Origin: Streptomyces mobaraensis NBRC 13819 = DSM 40847
Lineage (GTDB): Bacteria > Actinomycetota > Actinomycetes > Streptomycetales > Streptomycetaceae
Reading direction: 5' to 3'
DNA length: 64,000 nucleotides
Assembly (NCBI RefSeq): GCF_017916255.1
Contig: NZ_CP072827.1
Span: 434,001-498,000, forward strand
This document shows, piece after piece, positions 43,575 through 51,452 of the stretch; position 1 is the stretch's first letter; the number at the start of each line of letters is the position of its first letter. Below the pieces are notes generated by a model. The model searched no databases and was not told where the DNA came from. It worked only from the letters and a program-made list of their open reading frames with translations. A program made the translations under genes and the position numbers.

Positions 43575-44536
43575 GGCTCGGTCCGCTGGTTGTAGCGGCG
43601 GGCGGCCCGGTCGTTGAGCACGGTGAGGCGGGCGACCGCCGCGGAGCCGAGCCGGCGGGCGGCCTGCCGGCCGGGTACGTCGTGCGCGGGCCCCGGCCCG
43701 CCGCGCGGCAGCAGCCGGGCGCCGAGGGTGAGGGCGCGGGTGGTGGTGGCGGGGGCCACGCCGTGCAGCCGGACGGCGGCCTTGGCGACCGGGGTGAGCA
43801 CCAGCTCGGGGCGGCGGCGTTCGGCGGCGCGGACGATGGCGCGGGCCGCCCGCTCGGCGTCCATGGACAGCAGCGGCAGCCCGGAGGAGACGGCGAACCA
43901 GGCGTACTCCCGGGTGGCCCGGCCGCTGAAGCGGGCGGCCGTGTGCGAACCGGTGCGCATCAGACCGGGCAGGACGGTGGTGACGCTGATGCCGTCGGCG
44001 GCGAGTTCGGCCCGCAGGCCCTCGGAGAGGCCGGTGAGGGCGAACTTGGCGCCGGCGTAGGGCAGTAGGTGGGGTGCGGCGATCCGGCCGCCGAGCGAGG
44101 CGATGGTGACGACGCGCCCGCCGCCGCGTTCGCGCATCTCCGGCAGGGCGGTCAGGACCAGCCGCAGCGGCGCGAAGTACATGGTCTCCATCGCGTCGCG
44201 GAAGTCCGTCTCGGTCATCGCGGACACCGGCCCCACCTGGATGTTGCCGGCGTTGTTGACGAGGATGTCGATGCCGCCGAACGCGGCGGTCGTGGCGTCG
44301 ACGAGCCGCCGGGCGGCCGAGGGGCCGGTGATGTCGCAGGCGAGGGCGCGGATGTCGGCGCCTTCGGCGCGCAGCATGCGTTCGGCCCGGGCGAGTTCCT
44401 CGCCGTCGCGGGCGCAGACGAGCACCTTGCAGCCGCGGCGGGCGAGTTCGCGGGCGATGAGCAGCCCGAGGCCGCGGGAGGCGCCGGTCACCAGCGCGGC
44501 GCGGCCTGCCAGGCGGTCGTGGGACGGGTGCGTCAT
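43571..44536 (-). CDS. Short-chain dehydrogenase/reductase
   Basis: The 321-residue classical SDR has the cofactor motif GASRGLGLLIA, VNNAGNIQVG, the active-site YAGAKFALTG (Tyr-x3-Lys) and VLPGLMRTG. The C-terminal 80 residues form an extension (ARAIVRAAERRRPELVLTP) like that in DltE/YqjQ-type SDRs. The substrate is unknown. It is coupled to udgX by GTGA and follows the DUF1360 gene by 16 bp, so the three form an operon. Confidence 0.85.
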   Translation of the reverse strand: MTHPSHDRLAGRAALVTGASRGLGLLIARELARRGCKVLVCARDGEELARAERMLRAEGADIRALACDITGPSAARRLVDATTAAFGGIDILVNNAGNIQVGPVSAMTETDFRDAMETMYFAPLRLVLTALPEMRERGGGRVVTIASLGGRIAAPHLLPYAGAKFALTGLSEGLRAELAADGISVTTVLPGLMRTGSHTAARFSGRATREYAWFAVSSGLPLLSMDAERAARAIVRAAERRRPELVLTPVAKAAVRLHGVAPATTTRALTLGARLLPRGGPGPAHDVPGRQAARRLGSAAVARLTVLNDRAARRYNQRTEP

Positions 44537-44552
44537 GGGCTCTCCTTGGCGG

Positions 44553-45080
44553 TCACTCGCCGACGGCCTGCTGCATCCGGACCCGCGCGAACTGCAGCAG
44601 GTCGGAGCCGGTGAGCGCGGTGAGGGCGGCGGCGGCCAGCCGGGTGGGCCGGGGGGCGAAGACCAGTCCGGCCGCCAGCCCGCTGACGATCCACAGGCCG
44701 GTGCAGAACGGGCAGGTGATCAGCTCGCCGACGACCTTGCGGGCGCCGCGGCCGCGCACCTCCTCCTGGACTTCGCCGGGGCCGCCGGCCCCGCGGAAGC
44801 GGGCGAACGGGACGCGCAGCGGGCTGGTCACGGAGTCCTTGGTGAGCAGCCGGGACAGCCGGTGGGTGGCGCCCGCGCACAGCAGCACGTCCCAGGGTCC
44901 GGGCTCGGGCACCCGGCGGCCGGCGAGCCGGGCGGCGCCGGCCAGGGCGGCGATGCCGGCGACGTACACGCCCATGGCTCCGGCGTACGCTCCGACGGGG
45001 TGGTCCTCGCCTCCGTAGGCTTCCCGTTCCTCGTCGGCGGCCCGCCGCAGGCGGGTCTCGGCGTCCTCGGGGCTCGGCAT
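44553..45080 (-). CDS. DUF1360 membrane protein
   Basis: The 175-residue protein matches DUF1360: a first helix GVYVAGIAALAGAARLAG, DVLLCAGATHRLSRLLTKDSVTSPLR, VGELITCPFCTGLWIVSGLAAG with the conserved CPFC, and SDLLQFAR. It is an integral membrane protein of unknown function. The ATG at 45080 follows GAGG. It is the first gene of the DUF1360-SDR-udgX operon and divergent from the SMP-30 gene. Confidence 0.85.
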   Translation of the reverse strand: MPSPEDAETRLRRAADEEREAYGGEDHPVGAYAGAMGVYVAGIAALAGAARLAGRRVPEPGPWDVLLCAGATHRLSRLLTKDSVTSPLRVPFARFRGAGGPGEVQEEVRGRGARKVVGELITCPFCTGLWIVSGLAAGLVFAPRPTRLAAAALTALTGSDLLQFARVRMQQAVGE

Positions 45081-45182
45081 GGTGCCTCCTGCTGTGCGCG
45101 TCGTCGGTCGGTTCGGGTCCGTGCCGCGCCCCGCCCACCGTGCCACGGGGCGGCGGGGCGCGCACGTCGGCCGGGGAGGGCC

Positions 45183-45207
45183 GTTTCCCGGGTGGTGCCG
45201 TGGGTAC
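45183..45207 (+). promoter_or_regulatory. SigB/SigH-like stress promoter
   Basis: GTTT (45183-45186), a 15-base spacer and GGGTAC (45202-45207) match the streptomycete SigB-family consensus GNNT-N14-16-GGGTAC closely. It lies 37 bp before the SMP-30-like gene and would place a start site about 30 bp upstream of the ATG. Confidence 0.65.
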
Positions 45208-45243
45208 GCTCCCGGCCTCGTCCCGCCAGGAAGGGTTCTCCCG

Positions 45244-46263
45244 ATGTCCTCGCGCAAACCCCCTCTCCGTCCGGTCGTCTGGCACCCGCCGCGCCGTCCC
45301 CGGGGCCCGGTCCGCGGCGCGGCTCCGGCCGGACTGTCCCCGGTGCGGCGGCTGCCGCTGGGCGCCTCCGGCCCGGAGGACGTCCGGTGGGACGCCGCCG
45401 CGGACCGGCTGCTGACCGGGGTGGCGGACGGGCGGATCCTCTCCGTGGACCCGGCGGGCGGCCCGCCCCGGACGCTCGCCGCCACCGGAGGGCGCCCGCT
45501 GGGCCTGTGCCCGCTCCCCGACGGGCGGCTGCTGGTCTGCGACGCCGAACGCGGGCTGCTGCGCCTCGACCCGGCGTCCGGCCGCACCGAGACGCTGCTG
45601 GGGGCGGACGGCGATCCGCTGTGGGTGTGCAGTAACGCGGTCGTCGCGCCGGACGGCGCCGTGTACGTCAGCGACGCCTCCGCCCGCTTTCCGCTGGAGC
45701 ACTGGATGGGCGACCTGCTGGAGCACTCCGGCACCGGGCGGCTGCTGCGGTACGAACTTGGGGCCGCGCGCCCCGAAGTGGTGCTGGAGGGACTGCAGTT
45801 CGCCAACGGCGTGGCCGTGACCGGCGACGGCTCCTCCGTCGTGGTCGCCGAGTCGGGGGCGTACCGGCTGACGCGCCTGTGGCTGACGGGCCCGCGGGCG
45901 GGCCGCCGGGAGGTGTTCGCCGACGCGCTCCCCGGCTTCCCGGACAACCTCTCCACCGGCCCGGACGGCCTCGTCTGGGTGGCCCTGGCGGGCCCCCGCG
46001 AGCCCGTGCTCGACCTGCTGCACCGGTCGCCGCCGGTGCTCCGGCGGGCCGTCTGGGCGCTGCCGTCCGGGCTGCTGCCGGGCCCCCGGCCGGTCGTCCG
46101 GCTGCTGGCGCTGGACGCGGCGGGCCGGGTGGTCCGGGACCTGCGGCGGCCGGAGCGCGGCTACCGCATGGTCACGAGCGTGTGCGTGCACGCCGGACGG
46201 CTCTATCTGGGGAGCCTGGTGGAGTCGGCGGTGGGGATGACGGAACTGCCGGGCGCCGTATAG
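45244..46263 (+). CDS. SMP-30/gluconolactonase/strictosidine-synthase-like beta-propeller protein
   Basis: The 339-residue protein has six-bladed propeller signatures: GPEDVRWDAAADRLL, GLCPLPDGRLLVCDA, CSNAVVAPDGAVYVSDAS with HWMGDLLEHSGTGRLLRY, GLQFANGVAVTGDGSSV and LPGFPDNLSTGPDGLVWVAL. The last three resemble the strictosidine-synthase-like branch. It probably hydrolyses a lactone or ester with a calcium ion; some members are catalytically silent. There is no signal peptide. A SigB-like promoter precedes it. The ATG at 45244 follows AGGAAGG. Confidence 0.82.
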   Translation: MSSRKPPLRPVVWHPPRRPRGPVRGAAPAGLSPVRRLPLGASGPEDVRWDAAADRLLTGVADGRILSVDPAGGPPRTLAATGGRPLGLCPLPDGRLLVCDAERGLLRLDPASGRTETLLGADGDPLWVCSNAVVAPDGAVYVSDASARFPLEHWMGDLLEHSGTGRLLRYELGAARPEVVLEGLQFANGVAVTGDGSSVVVAESGAYRLTRLWLTGPRAGRREVFADALPGFPDNLSTGPDGLVWVALAGPREPVLDLLHRSPPVLRRAVWALPSGLLPGPRPVVRLLALDAAGRVVRDLRRPERGYRMVTSVCVHAGRLYLGSLVESAVGMTELPGAV

Positions 46264-46267
46264 CCGG

Positions 46268-46591
46268 TCAGCGGCCGAGCGCCCGCTTCAGCTCGTCCTT
46301 GTTCATGTGCGACCGTCCTTCGACGTTCTTCTTCTTGGCCTCTTCGTAGAGCTGGTCCCTGGTCGGGCCCTTGGCCCCGGAATGCGACCGCTGGCCGCCC
46401 CGCTTGGAGGACGACATGTCCTGGAGGGAGGTGCGGCTGGCCGTCTTGGACTCGCCGGCGCGGGCGCGTTCCTTGTTGACCGTGCGGCTCGCGATCTCCT
46501 TGGCGCGCTCCTCGCTCGCGCCGCGCGCCTCCGCGCTGTCCTTGATGTGCTCGTACTGCCGCTCGCGCTTGGGGCTGGATCCTGCGGGCAT
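46268..46591 (-). CDS. Plasmid-stabilisation-like protein with Rho_N-type C-terminus
   Basis: The 107-residue protein is basic and charged: KRERQYEHIKDSAEARG, ERAKEIASRTVNKERARAG, then TRDQLYEEAKKKNVEGRSHMNKDELKRALG, which looks like a Rho_N/SAP-like small helical domain. Such proteins are annotated as plasmid stabilisation proteins in actinomycetes, but evidence for that role is thin; nucleic-acid binding is a fair guess. The ATG at 46591 is preceded by GGAG within 8 bp. It converges with the SMP-30 gene with 4 bp between stops. Confidence 0.75.
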   Translation of the reverse strand: MPAGSSPKRERQYEHIKDSAEARGASEERAKEIASRTVNKERARAGESKTASRTSLQDMSSSKRGGQRSHSGAKGPTRDQLYEEAKKKNVEGRSHMNKDELKRALGR

Positions 46592-46725
46592 GATGCTGCT
46601 CCTTCGCTCGCTGCGCTCGTTCCCCCCTGGACTCGCCTGCCCTCACCGTGACACGCCATGCGGGCCGCCGCCGGGGGAACGGGACCGATCGGGGGCGGAA
46701 CGCGCCGGTCCGCACGCGGCCGGCG

Positions 46726-47262
46726 TCACTTGCGGGCGCGGTGGCGGAACAGCGCCCAGCAGGGCAGGGCGAACCAGCAGAACACGAACCAGACGACGAG
46801 CCCGGCGACCACCCACGGCACCGCCGGGCCGCGCAGGGCGACCCGCAGGATGAGCAGCAGCGCCGAGGTCACGGTGGCCAGCAGGAGCATCAGGCCGACG
46901 ACGGTCAGCCGGGACGCCCACACCACCGTCTCGGGCTTCAGCCGCCGCCCGGTGACGATGCGGTGGAAGGAGACGGGTCCGACGAGGGAGCCGGTGGTGG
47001 CGGCCCCGAGCACCACCGTGACGACGTAGATGGTGCGGTCGGTGGGGGCGAGGGTGGTGAAGCGCGGGGTGAAGGCGACGGTCAGCAGGAAGCCGAAGAG
47101 GATCTGCACACCGGTCTGGGCGACCCGCACCTCCTGGAGGAGTTCGGTCCAGCGCCGGTCGGCGCGTTCCTCCGGCGTCTCGTGCCGTCCCTTGACCTCG
47201 TGCCGCTCGGTCTCGTCCCCCCTCCTCCGCGCGAGGTCGTCGCGTTCTCCGGGCGTGGGCAT
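46726..47262 (-). CDS. DUF6328-like four-helix membrane protein
   Basis: The 178-residue protein has a charged N-terminus (ERADRRWTELLQEVRVAQTG), then four hydrophobic helices (FGFLLTVAF; IYVVTVVLGAATTGSLVG; VGLMLLLATVTSALLLI; WVVAGLVVWFVFCWF). This is the DUF6328 pattern, function unknown. The ATG at 47262 follows GAGGAGG. A SigB-like promoter 27 bp upstream suggests stress induction. Confidence 0.82.
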   Translation of the reverse strand: MPTPGERDDLARRRGDETERHEVKGRHETPEERADRRWTELLQEVRVAQTGVQILFGFLLTVAFTPRFTTLAPTDRTIYVVTVVLGAATTGSLVGPVSFHRIVTGRRLKPETVVWASRLTVVGLMLLLATVTSALLLILRVALRGPAVPWVVAGLVVWFVFCWFALPCWALFRHRARK

Positions 47263-47288
47263 GGGGCGTCCTCCTCTGGCCCGGGCGG

Positions 47289-47314
47289 GTACCCCCGCGC
47301 GTCCCCGGCCATGC
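47289..47314 (-). promoter_or_regulatory. SigB/SigH-like promoter for the DUF6328 gene
   Basis: On the minus strand GCAT, a 16-base spacer and GGGTAC (47289-47294) fit GNNT-N14-16-GGGTAC. The -10 is 27 bp before the ATG, giving a short leader that still holds the ribosome site. Confidence 0.45.
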
Positions 47315-47475
47315 ACGCCCCGGGGCGGCGCCGGGGCCCCCGCCGACGGGAGGACGGGCTCCCGGCCGCCGGAATCCAGGGGCGGACGACCAGGACAAAA
47401 CGGATCAGGCGGAGGACACTGGAGGTGCACAGGCCGCCCCCATGGCGGGTGGGCGACCGACAGGAGGTGATCACT

Positions 47476-47631
47476 GTGGTGCCGCTGCTCCTGGTCCTGA
47501 TCCTCGCGATCATTCTCTTCGGCGCGGGTTTCGCGGTGAAGATTTTGTGGTGGATCGCGCTGGCCGTGCTGGTCATCTGGCTGCTCGGCTTCCTCGTCCG
47601 CTCCGGTGGAGGCCGGTGGTACCGCTGGTAG
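47476..47631 (+). CDS. Small hydrophobic membrane protein, 51 aa
   Basis: The peptide is two membrane helices (VPLLLVLILAIILFGAGFAV; WWIALAVLVIWLLGFLV) followed by RSGGGRWYRW. This is a recurrent streptomycete small hydrophobic protein with no known role, often near general-stress genes. The GTG at 47476 follows AGGAGG at 8 bp; a second GTG is adjacent. Confidence 0.8.
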   Translation: MVPLLLVLILAIILFGAGFAVKILWWIALAVLVIWLLGFLVRSGGGRWYRW

Positions 47632-47637
47632 CGCGGG

Positions 47638-47666
47638 CCCGCGCCCGGCGGGCCGCCGGGCGCGGG
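47638..47666. terminator. 14-bp-stem bidirectional terminator
   Basis: CCCGCGCCCGGCGG and CCGCCGGGCGCGGG are separated by one base. The hairpin lies between the converging hydrophobic-peptide and HAD genes. Confidence 0.65.
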
Positions 47667-47674
47667 TGACCAGC

Positions 47675-47709
47675 GTGATCAGGCGTTCTCCGGGTGATCA
47701 GGCGTTCTC
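47675..47709. repeat. 16-bp duplication at the HAD gene 3' end
   Basis: GTGATCAGGCGTTCTC occurs at 47675-47690 and again at 47694-47709. The second copy holds the last codons and stop of the HAD gene; the first lies just downstream. Confidence 0.65.
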
Positions 47710-48378
47710 AAGACGCCCGAAGGGACTGTCGTCCAGCCTCGCCAGCAGGTCGGCGGGGGCGCGGTAGACCGCGACCGCACCGGCCTCCTCCAGTTCGGCG
47801 CGCGCGATGCCGCCGGACAGCAGGGCGACGCAGTCCACCCCGGCCTTCCGGGCCGCGTGCACGTCCCAGACGGTGTCGCCGAGGAACAGCGCCCGTCCGG
47901 GCTCGGTTCCGGCCTGTTCCAGGGCCTGCCGCACGGGGCCGGGCGCGGGTTTGCTCGCCTCGACGTCGTCGGCGCTGGTAGCGGCCGTGATCGCGTCGTC
48001 CGCCCCGATCGCCTTCCGCAGCGCCGTCAGTTCGGAACCCTGGGCCGAGGTGGCGAGGACGACGCGCCAGCCGCGCCCGGCGAGGGTCCGCACCAGCTCC
48101 TGGGCGCCCTCCACGACCGGCAGCCGTTCGAACCAGGTGGCGTAGAGGGTCTTGTGCGCGGCGCTGATGGCCTCGTCGGCGCCGCGGTCGCGGTCCTCGC
48201 CCAGCAGCCGGTCGAGGAGTCTGCCGGAGCCCATGCCGATGGTGTGGTGGACGTCCGTCATCGCGACCCGGTGCCCGGCCTGGCGGAGCGCCTCGAACCA
48301 GCAGACGGTGTGCAGGTAGTTGGTGTCGACGAGGGTGCCGTCGACGTCCAGGAGGGCCGCGAGCGGCCGGCCGGTCAC
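47698..48378 (-). CDS. HAD-superfamily phosphatase (phosphoglycolate-phosphatase-like)
   Basis: The 226-residue protein has the HAD motifs LLDVDGTLVDTN, VLATSAQGSE, SKPAPGPVRQAL and LFLGDTVWDVHAARKAG with a C1 cap. The substrate is a small phosphorylated metabolite, not identifiable. The GTG at 48378 overlaps the dehydrogenase stop (GTGA), so it is translated together with that enzyme. Confidence 0.85.
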   Translation of the reverse strand: MTGRPLAALLDVDGTLVDTNYLHTVCWFEALRQAGHRVAMTDVHHTIGMGSGRLLDRLLGEDRDRGADEAISAAHKTLYATWFERLPVVEGAQELVRTLAGRGWRVVLATSAQGSELTALRKAIGADDAITAATSADDVEASKPAPGPVRQALEQAGTEPGRALFLGDTVWDVHAARKAGVDCVALLSGGIARAELEEAGAVAVYRAPADLLARLDDSPFGRLENA

Positions 48379-49580
48379 GCGGCGGCCCCGGGCTTCAGCA
48401 GGGTCTTGACCATGCCGTCCACCTTGGCCTGGAACGTCCGGTAGGCCTTCGGGCCCTCCTCCAGCGGCAGGACGTGGGTGGCGAAGCCCTCGACGCCGAG
48501 CGGGTCGGCGTCGTCGAGGAGCGGCAGGATGCCGTCCACCCAGCGGCGGACGTTGGCCTGGCCCATGCGGAGCTGGATCTGCTTGTCGAACATGGTCATC
48601 ATCGGCATCGGGTCGAGCATCCCGCCGTAGACGCCGGAGAGGGAGACGGTCCCACCGCGCCGCACCGCCTCGATCGCCGTGTGCAGCGCCGCCAGCCGGT
48701 CCACCCCCGCCCGCTCCATCAGCGGGCGCGCCCACGCGTCCGGCAGCATGCCGACGAGCTGGTGGGCCGCCTTCCCCGCCGGCGCGCCGTGCGCCTCCAT
48801 GCCGACGGCGTCGATGACGGCGTCGGTCCCGCGCCCCTGGGTGAGGTCCCGGATGGCGGTGACGACATCGTCGCCGGTCTCGGTGTGGGCGCGCAGGTCG
48901 AGGACGGTCACGCCCCGGGCGGCGGCCCGGGCGAGCCGCTCGGGCACCAGGTCGACGCCGATGACCAGGCTCGCGCCGCGGTGCAGGGCGATCCGGGCGG
49001 ACATGTCGCCGATCGGCCCGAGGCCCAGCACCGTGACGGTGCCGCCGGGCGGGATCGCGGCGTACTCGACGGCCTGCCAGGCGGTGGGCAGGACGTCGGA
49101 GAGGTAGACGTACCGCTCGTCGGGTGGCCCGTGCGGCACCTTGACCGGCAGTGTGTTCCCGAACGGCACCCGCAGGAACTCGGCCTGCCCGCCGGGCACC
49201 TGGCCGTAGAGCTTGCTGTAGCCGAACAGGGCGGCGCCCATGCCGCGCTCGCGCACCTGGGTGGTCTCGCACTGCGACTGCAGTCCCTGGCCGCACATGT
49301 GGCAGGTGCCGCAGGAGACGTTGAAGGGGACCACGACCCGGTCGCCGGGGGCGAGGGCGGTGACGTCCGGGCCGGTCTCCTCGACGACGCCCATCGCCTC
49401 GTGGCCGAGGATGTCGCCCGGGTCGAGGAACGGTCCGAGGACCTCGTAGAGGTGGAGGTCCGATCCGCAGATGCCGGTGGAGGTGACGCGGACGATGACG
49501 TCCGTGGGCTCCTCCAGCCGGGGGTCGGGAACCGTCTCCACCCGGACGTCCCGTTTTCCGTGCCAGGTCAGGGCCCGCAT
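48375..49580 (-). CDS. Zinc-dependent alcohol dehydrogenase (formaldehyde-dehydrogenase-like)
   Basis: The 401-residue MDR has TGICGSDLHLYE and GHEAMGVVEE for the catalytic zinc, a structural zinc cluster in CGTCHMCGQGLQSQC, and the NAD motif VLGLGPIGDMSA. The long insert DAVGMEAHGAP and FDKQIQLRMGQANVRRWVDG places it with glutathione-independent formaldehyde/threonine-type dehydrogenases. The ATG at 49580 follows GGGAGA. It leads a two-gene operon with a HAD phosphatase and is divergent from an FAD-Rieske oxidoreductase. Confidence 0.88.
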   Translation of the reverse strand: MRALTWHGKRDVRVETVPDPRLEEPTDVIVRVTSTGICGSDLHLYEVLGPFLDPGDILGHEAMGVVEETGPDVTALAPGDRVVVPFNVSCGTCHMCGQGLQSQCETTQVRERGMGAALFGYSKLYGQVPGGQAEFLRVPFGNTLPVKVPHGPPDERYVYLSDVLPTAWQAVEYAAIPPGGTVTVLGLGPIGDMSARIALHRGASLVIGVDLVPERLARAAARGVTVLDLRAHTETGDDVVTAIRDLTQGRGTDAVIDAVGMEAHGAPAGKAAHQLVGMLPDAWARPLMERAGVDRLAALHTAIEAVRRGGTVSLSGVYGGMLDPMPMMTMFDKQIQLRMGQANVRRWVDGILPLLDDADPLGVEGFATHVLPLEEGPKAYRTFQAKVDGMVKTLLKPGAAA

Positions 49581-49684
49581 GCCGTCTCCCTCGTGCAGCT
49601 TCTCGTCGCTTCCCGCCTGAACCGCGCCCCGCCCTCCGGCGCTCCGGAGAGGCCGAATTCGGGAGGCCGGATTCCGGTTCCCGG

Positions 49685-49709
49685 GTTCCCCCGCGGCGCA
49701 CGGCGAAAC
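49685..49709 (-). promoter_or_regulatory. Possible SigB-like promoter (GGGAAC variant) for the dehydrogenase gene
   Basis: On the minus strand GTTT, 15 bases, then GGGAAC, one mismatch from GTTT-N15-GGGTAC, 105 bp before the ATG. Weak but well placed. Confidence 0.3.
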
Positions 49710-49774
49710 GGGTGCGCGGGCGGGTCGGCCGAACGGACGAACCGCGGACACGGGCCCGGGTACGCCCACCGCGC

Positions 49775-49792
49775 GGGGGAATCCGTTCCCCC
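49775..49792 (+). promoter_or_regulatory. Inverted repeat directly abutting a start codon
   Basis: GGGGGAA, a 4-base loop and TTCCCCC end immediately before the ATG at 49793 and include the only G-rich ribosome-site candidate. It may sequester the start or act as an operator. Confidence 0.4.
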
Positions 49793-51358
49793 ATGGCACA
49801 CCCTTCCGGCCCCTCCGGCCCGCTCCTGCGCGGTGAACCCGAGTCGTACTGGCTGTCCACCGCTCCCGCCTCCCCGGACTCCGCGTACCCCCCGCTCACC
49901 GGCACCGGGACCGATGTCGACGTGGCCGTGATCGGCGGCGGCGTCGCCGGGCTCAGCACCGCGTGGGAACTGGCCCGCGCCGGGCGGTCCGTGGCCGTCC
50001 TGGAGGCGGGCCGGATCGCCGCCGGGGTGACGGGCCACACCACCGCCAAGGTCACCGCCCTGCACGGCCTGGTCTACGCCCGGCTGCGGCGCACCCGCGG
50101 CCCGGAGGGCGCGCGGCTGTACGCGCGGTCGCAGGCGGAGGCGGTCGAGCGCGTCGCGGAGGTGGCGGCTCTGCTGGAGGCCGACTGCGAGCTGGAACGC
50201 CGGCCGGCCTTCACCTATGTGACCCGCCCGGAGGGCCGCGGCGAGGTCCGCGAAGAGGCCAACGCGGCGGCGCAGGCCGGGCTCGACGCCACGTACGTCG
50301 AACGGACCGGCCTGCCGTACCGGGTGGAGGCGGCCGTACGGCTCGACGACCAACTCCAGTTCCACCCGCGCAAATACCTGCTCGCCCTCGCCCGGGACCT
50401 GGTCGCGCGCGGCGGCGCCCTCCACGAGCACACCCGGGTCACCGGCCTGGACGAGGGCACGCCCTGCCGGGTGACGACCGCGGACGGCGCCGTGCTCACC
50501 GCCCGGGACGTGGTGGTCGCCACCCACTACCCGGTCTTCGACCGGGCCCTGCTGTTCGCCCGGCTGTCGCCGCGCCGGGAACTGGTGGTCACCGGCACCG
50601 TGCCCGCCGACCGGGACCCGGGCGGCATGTACATCACCTCCGAGGGCGGTACGCGGTCCGTCCGCAGCGCGCCTTACGGTGACGGGCGGCGGCTGCTCAT
50701 CGTCACCGGAGAGAGCTTCAAACCCGGCACCGCCGACGTCGCCGCCCGCTTCGAGCGGCTGGCCGCCTGGGCCCGCGAGCGCTTCCCCTCGATCGCGTTC
50801 GACCGGCACTGGGCGACCCAGGACAACGACTCCACCGACACCGTGCCCCTGGTCGGCGCCTTCCACCCGCGCGCCCGCCACACGTGGGTCGCCACCGGCT
50901 TCGGCGGCTGGGGCATGAGCGGCAGCGTCATGGCGGGCCGGCTGCTCACCGAACTGATCGGCGGCCGGCGCCCGCCGTGGGCCGACCTGTACGACCCGCG
51001 CCGGCTGTGGACCCAGGTCCGCGAGGCCCCCGCCTTCCTCCGGCACCAGACCGAGGTCGCCCGGCACTTCGTCGGCGACCGGCTCCGGCCGGGCGGCGCG
51101 GACGCCGTCGCCGGCATCGCCCCCGGCACGGGCGAGGTGGTGCGGGTCCACGGTCGCCACTGCGCGGTGTACCGCGACGAGGACGGCACCGCGCACGCGG
51201 TGTCCGCCCGCTGCACACACCTGGGGTGCCTCGTCGCCTTCAACGCGGCGGAACGTGCGTGGGAGTGCCCCTGCCACGGCTCGCGCTTCGCGCCCGACGG
51301 GGCGGTGCTCCAGGGCCCGGCGGTGCGGCCGTTGGAACGGCGGGAGGTCGGGGAGTGA
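49793..51358 (+). CDS. FAD-dependent oxidoreductase with C-terminal Rieske domain
   Basis: The 521-residue protein joins a DAO-type FAD domain (VAVIGGGVAGLSTAWELARAG; TGFGGWGMSGSVMAG) to a Rieske 2Fe-2S domain near residues 440-515 with CTHLGC and CPCHGSRF. Electrons presumably pass between FAD and the cluster; the substrate is unknown. Relatives are annotated as glycine/D-amino-acid-oxidase-like Rieske proteins and often accompany stress genes. The ATG at 49793 immediately follows a perfect hairpin. A dispersed repeat begins at its stop codon. Confidence 0.88.
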   Translation: MAHPSGPSGPLLRGEPESYWLSTAPASPDSAYPPLTGTGTDVDVAVIGGGVAGLSTAWELARAGRSVAVLEAGRIAAGVTGHTTAKVTALHGLVYARLRRTRGPEGARLYARSQAEAVERVAEVAALLEADCELERRPAFTYVTRPEGRGEVREEANAAAQAGLDATYVERTGLPYRVEAAVRLDDQLQFHPRKYLLALARDLVARGGALHEHTRVTGLDEGTPCRVTTADGAVLTARDVVVATHYPVFDRALLFARLSPRRELVVTGTVPADRDPGGMYITSEGGTRSVRSAPYGDGRRLLIVTGESFKPGTADVAARFERLAAWARERFPSIAFDRHWATQDNDSTDTVPLVGAFHPRARHTWVATGFGGWGMSGSVMAGRLLTELIGGRRPPWADLYDPRRLWTQVREAPAFLRHQTEVARHFVGDRLRPGGADAVAGIAPGTGEVVRVHGRHCAVYRDEDGTAHAVSARCTHLGCLVAFNAAERAWECPCHGSRFAPDGAVLQGPAVRPLERREVGE

Positions 51359-51432
51359 GGTTGCCCCGGTCCCTCCCCCAGAGGGGGCACCCCCATTCAC
51401 CGTTTCCTGGGGGCTGCGCCCCCAGACCCCGC
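51356..51432 (-). repeat. Dispersed repeat copy D, beginning at a stop codon
   Basis: Minus-strand reading gives GGTCTGGGGGCGCAGCCCCC, AGGAAACGGTGAA, a 23-bp inserted palindrome-like piece, then GGGACCGGGGCAACCTCA. The TGA stop of the FAD-Rieske gene is the end of this repeat, as in copy C. Confidence 0.75.
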
Positions 51433-51452
51433 TTATCGCGGCCCCGCCGCCG

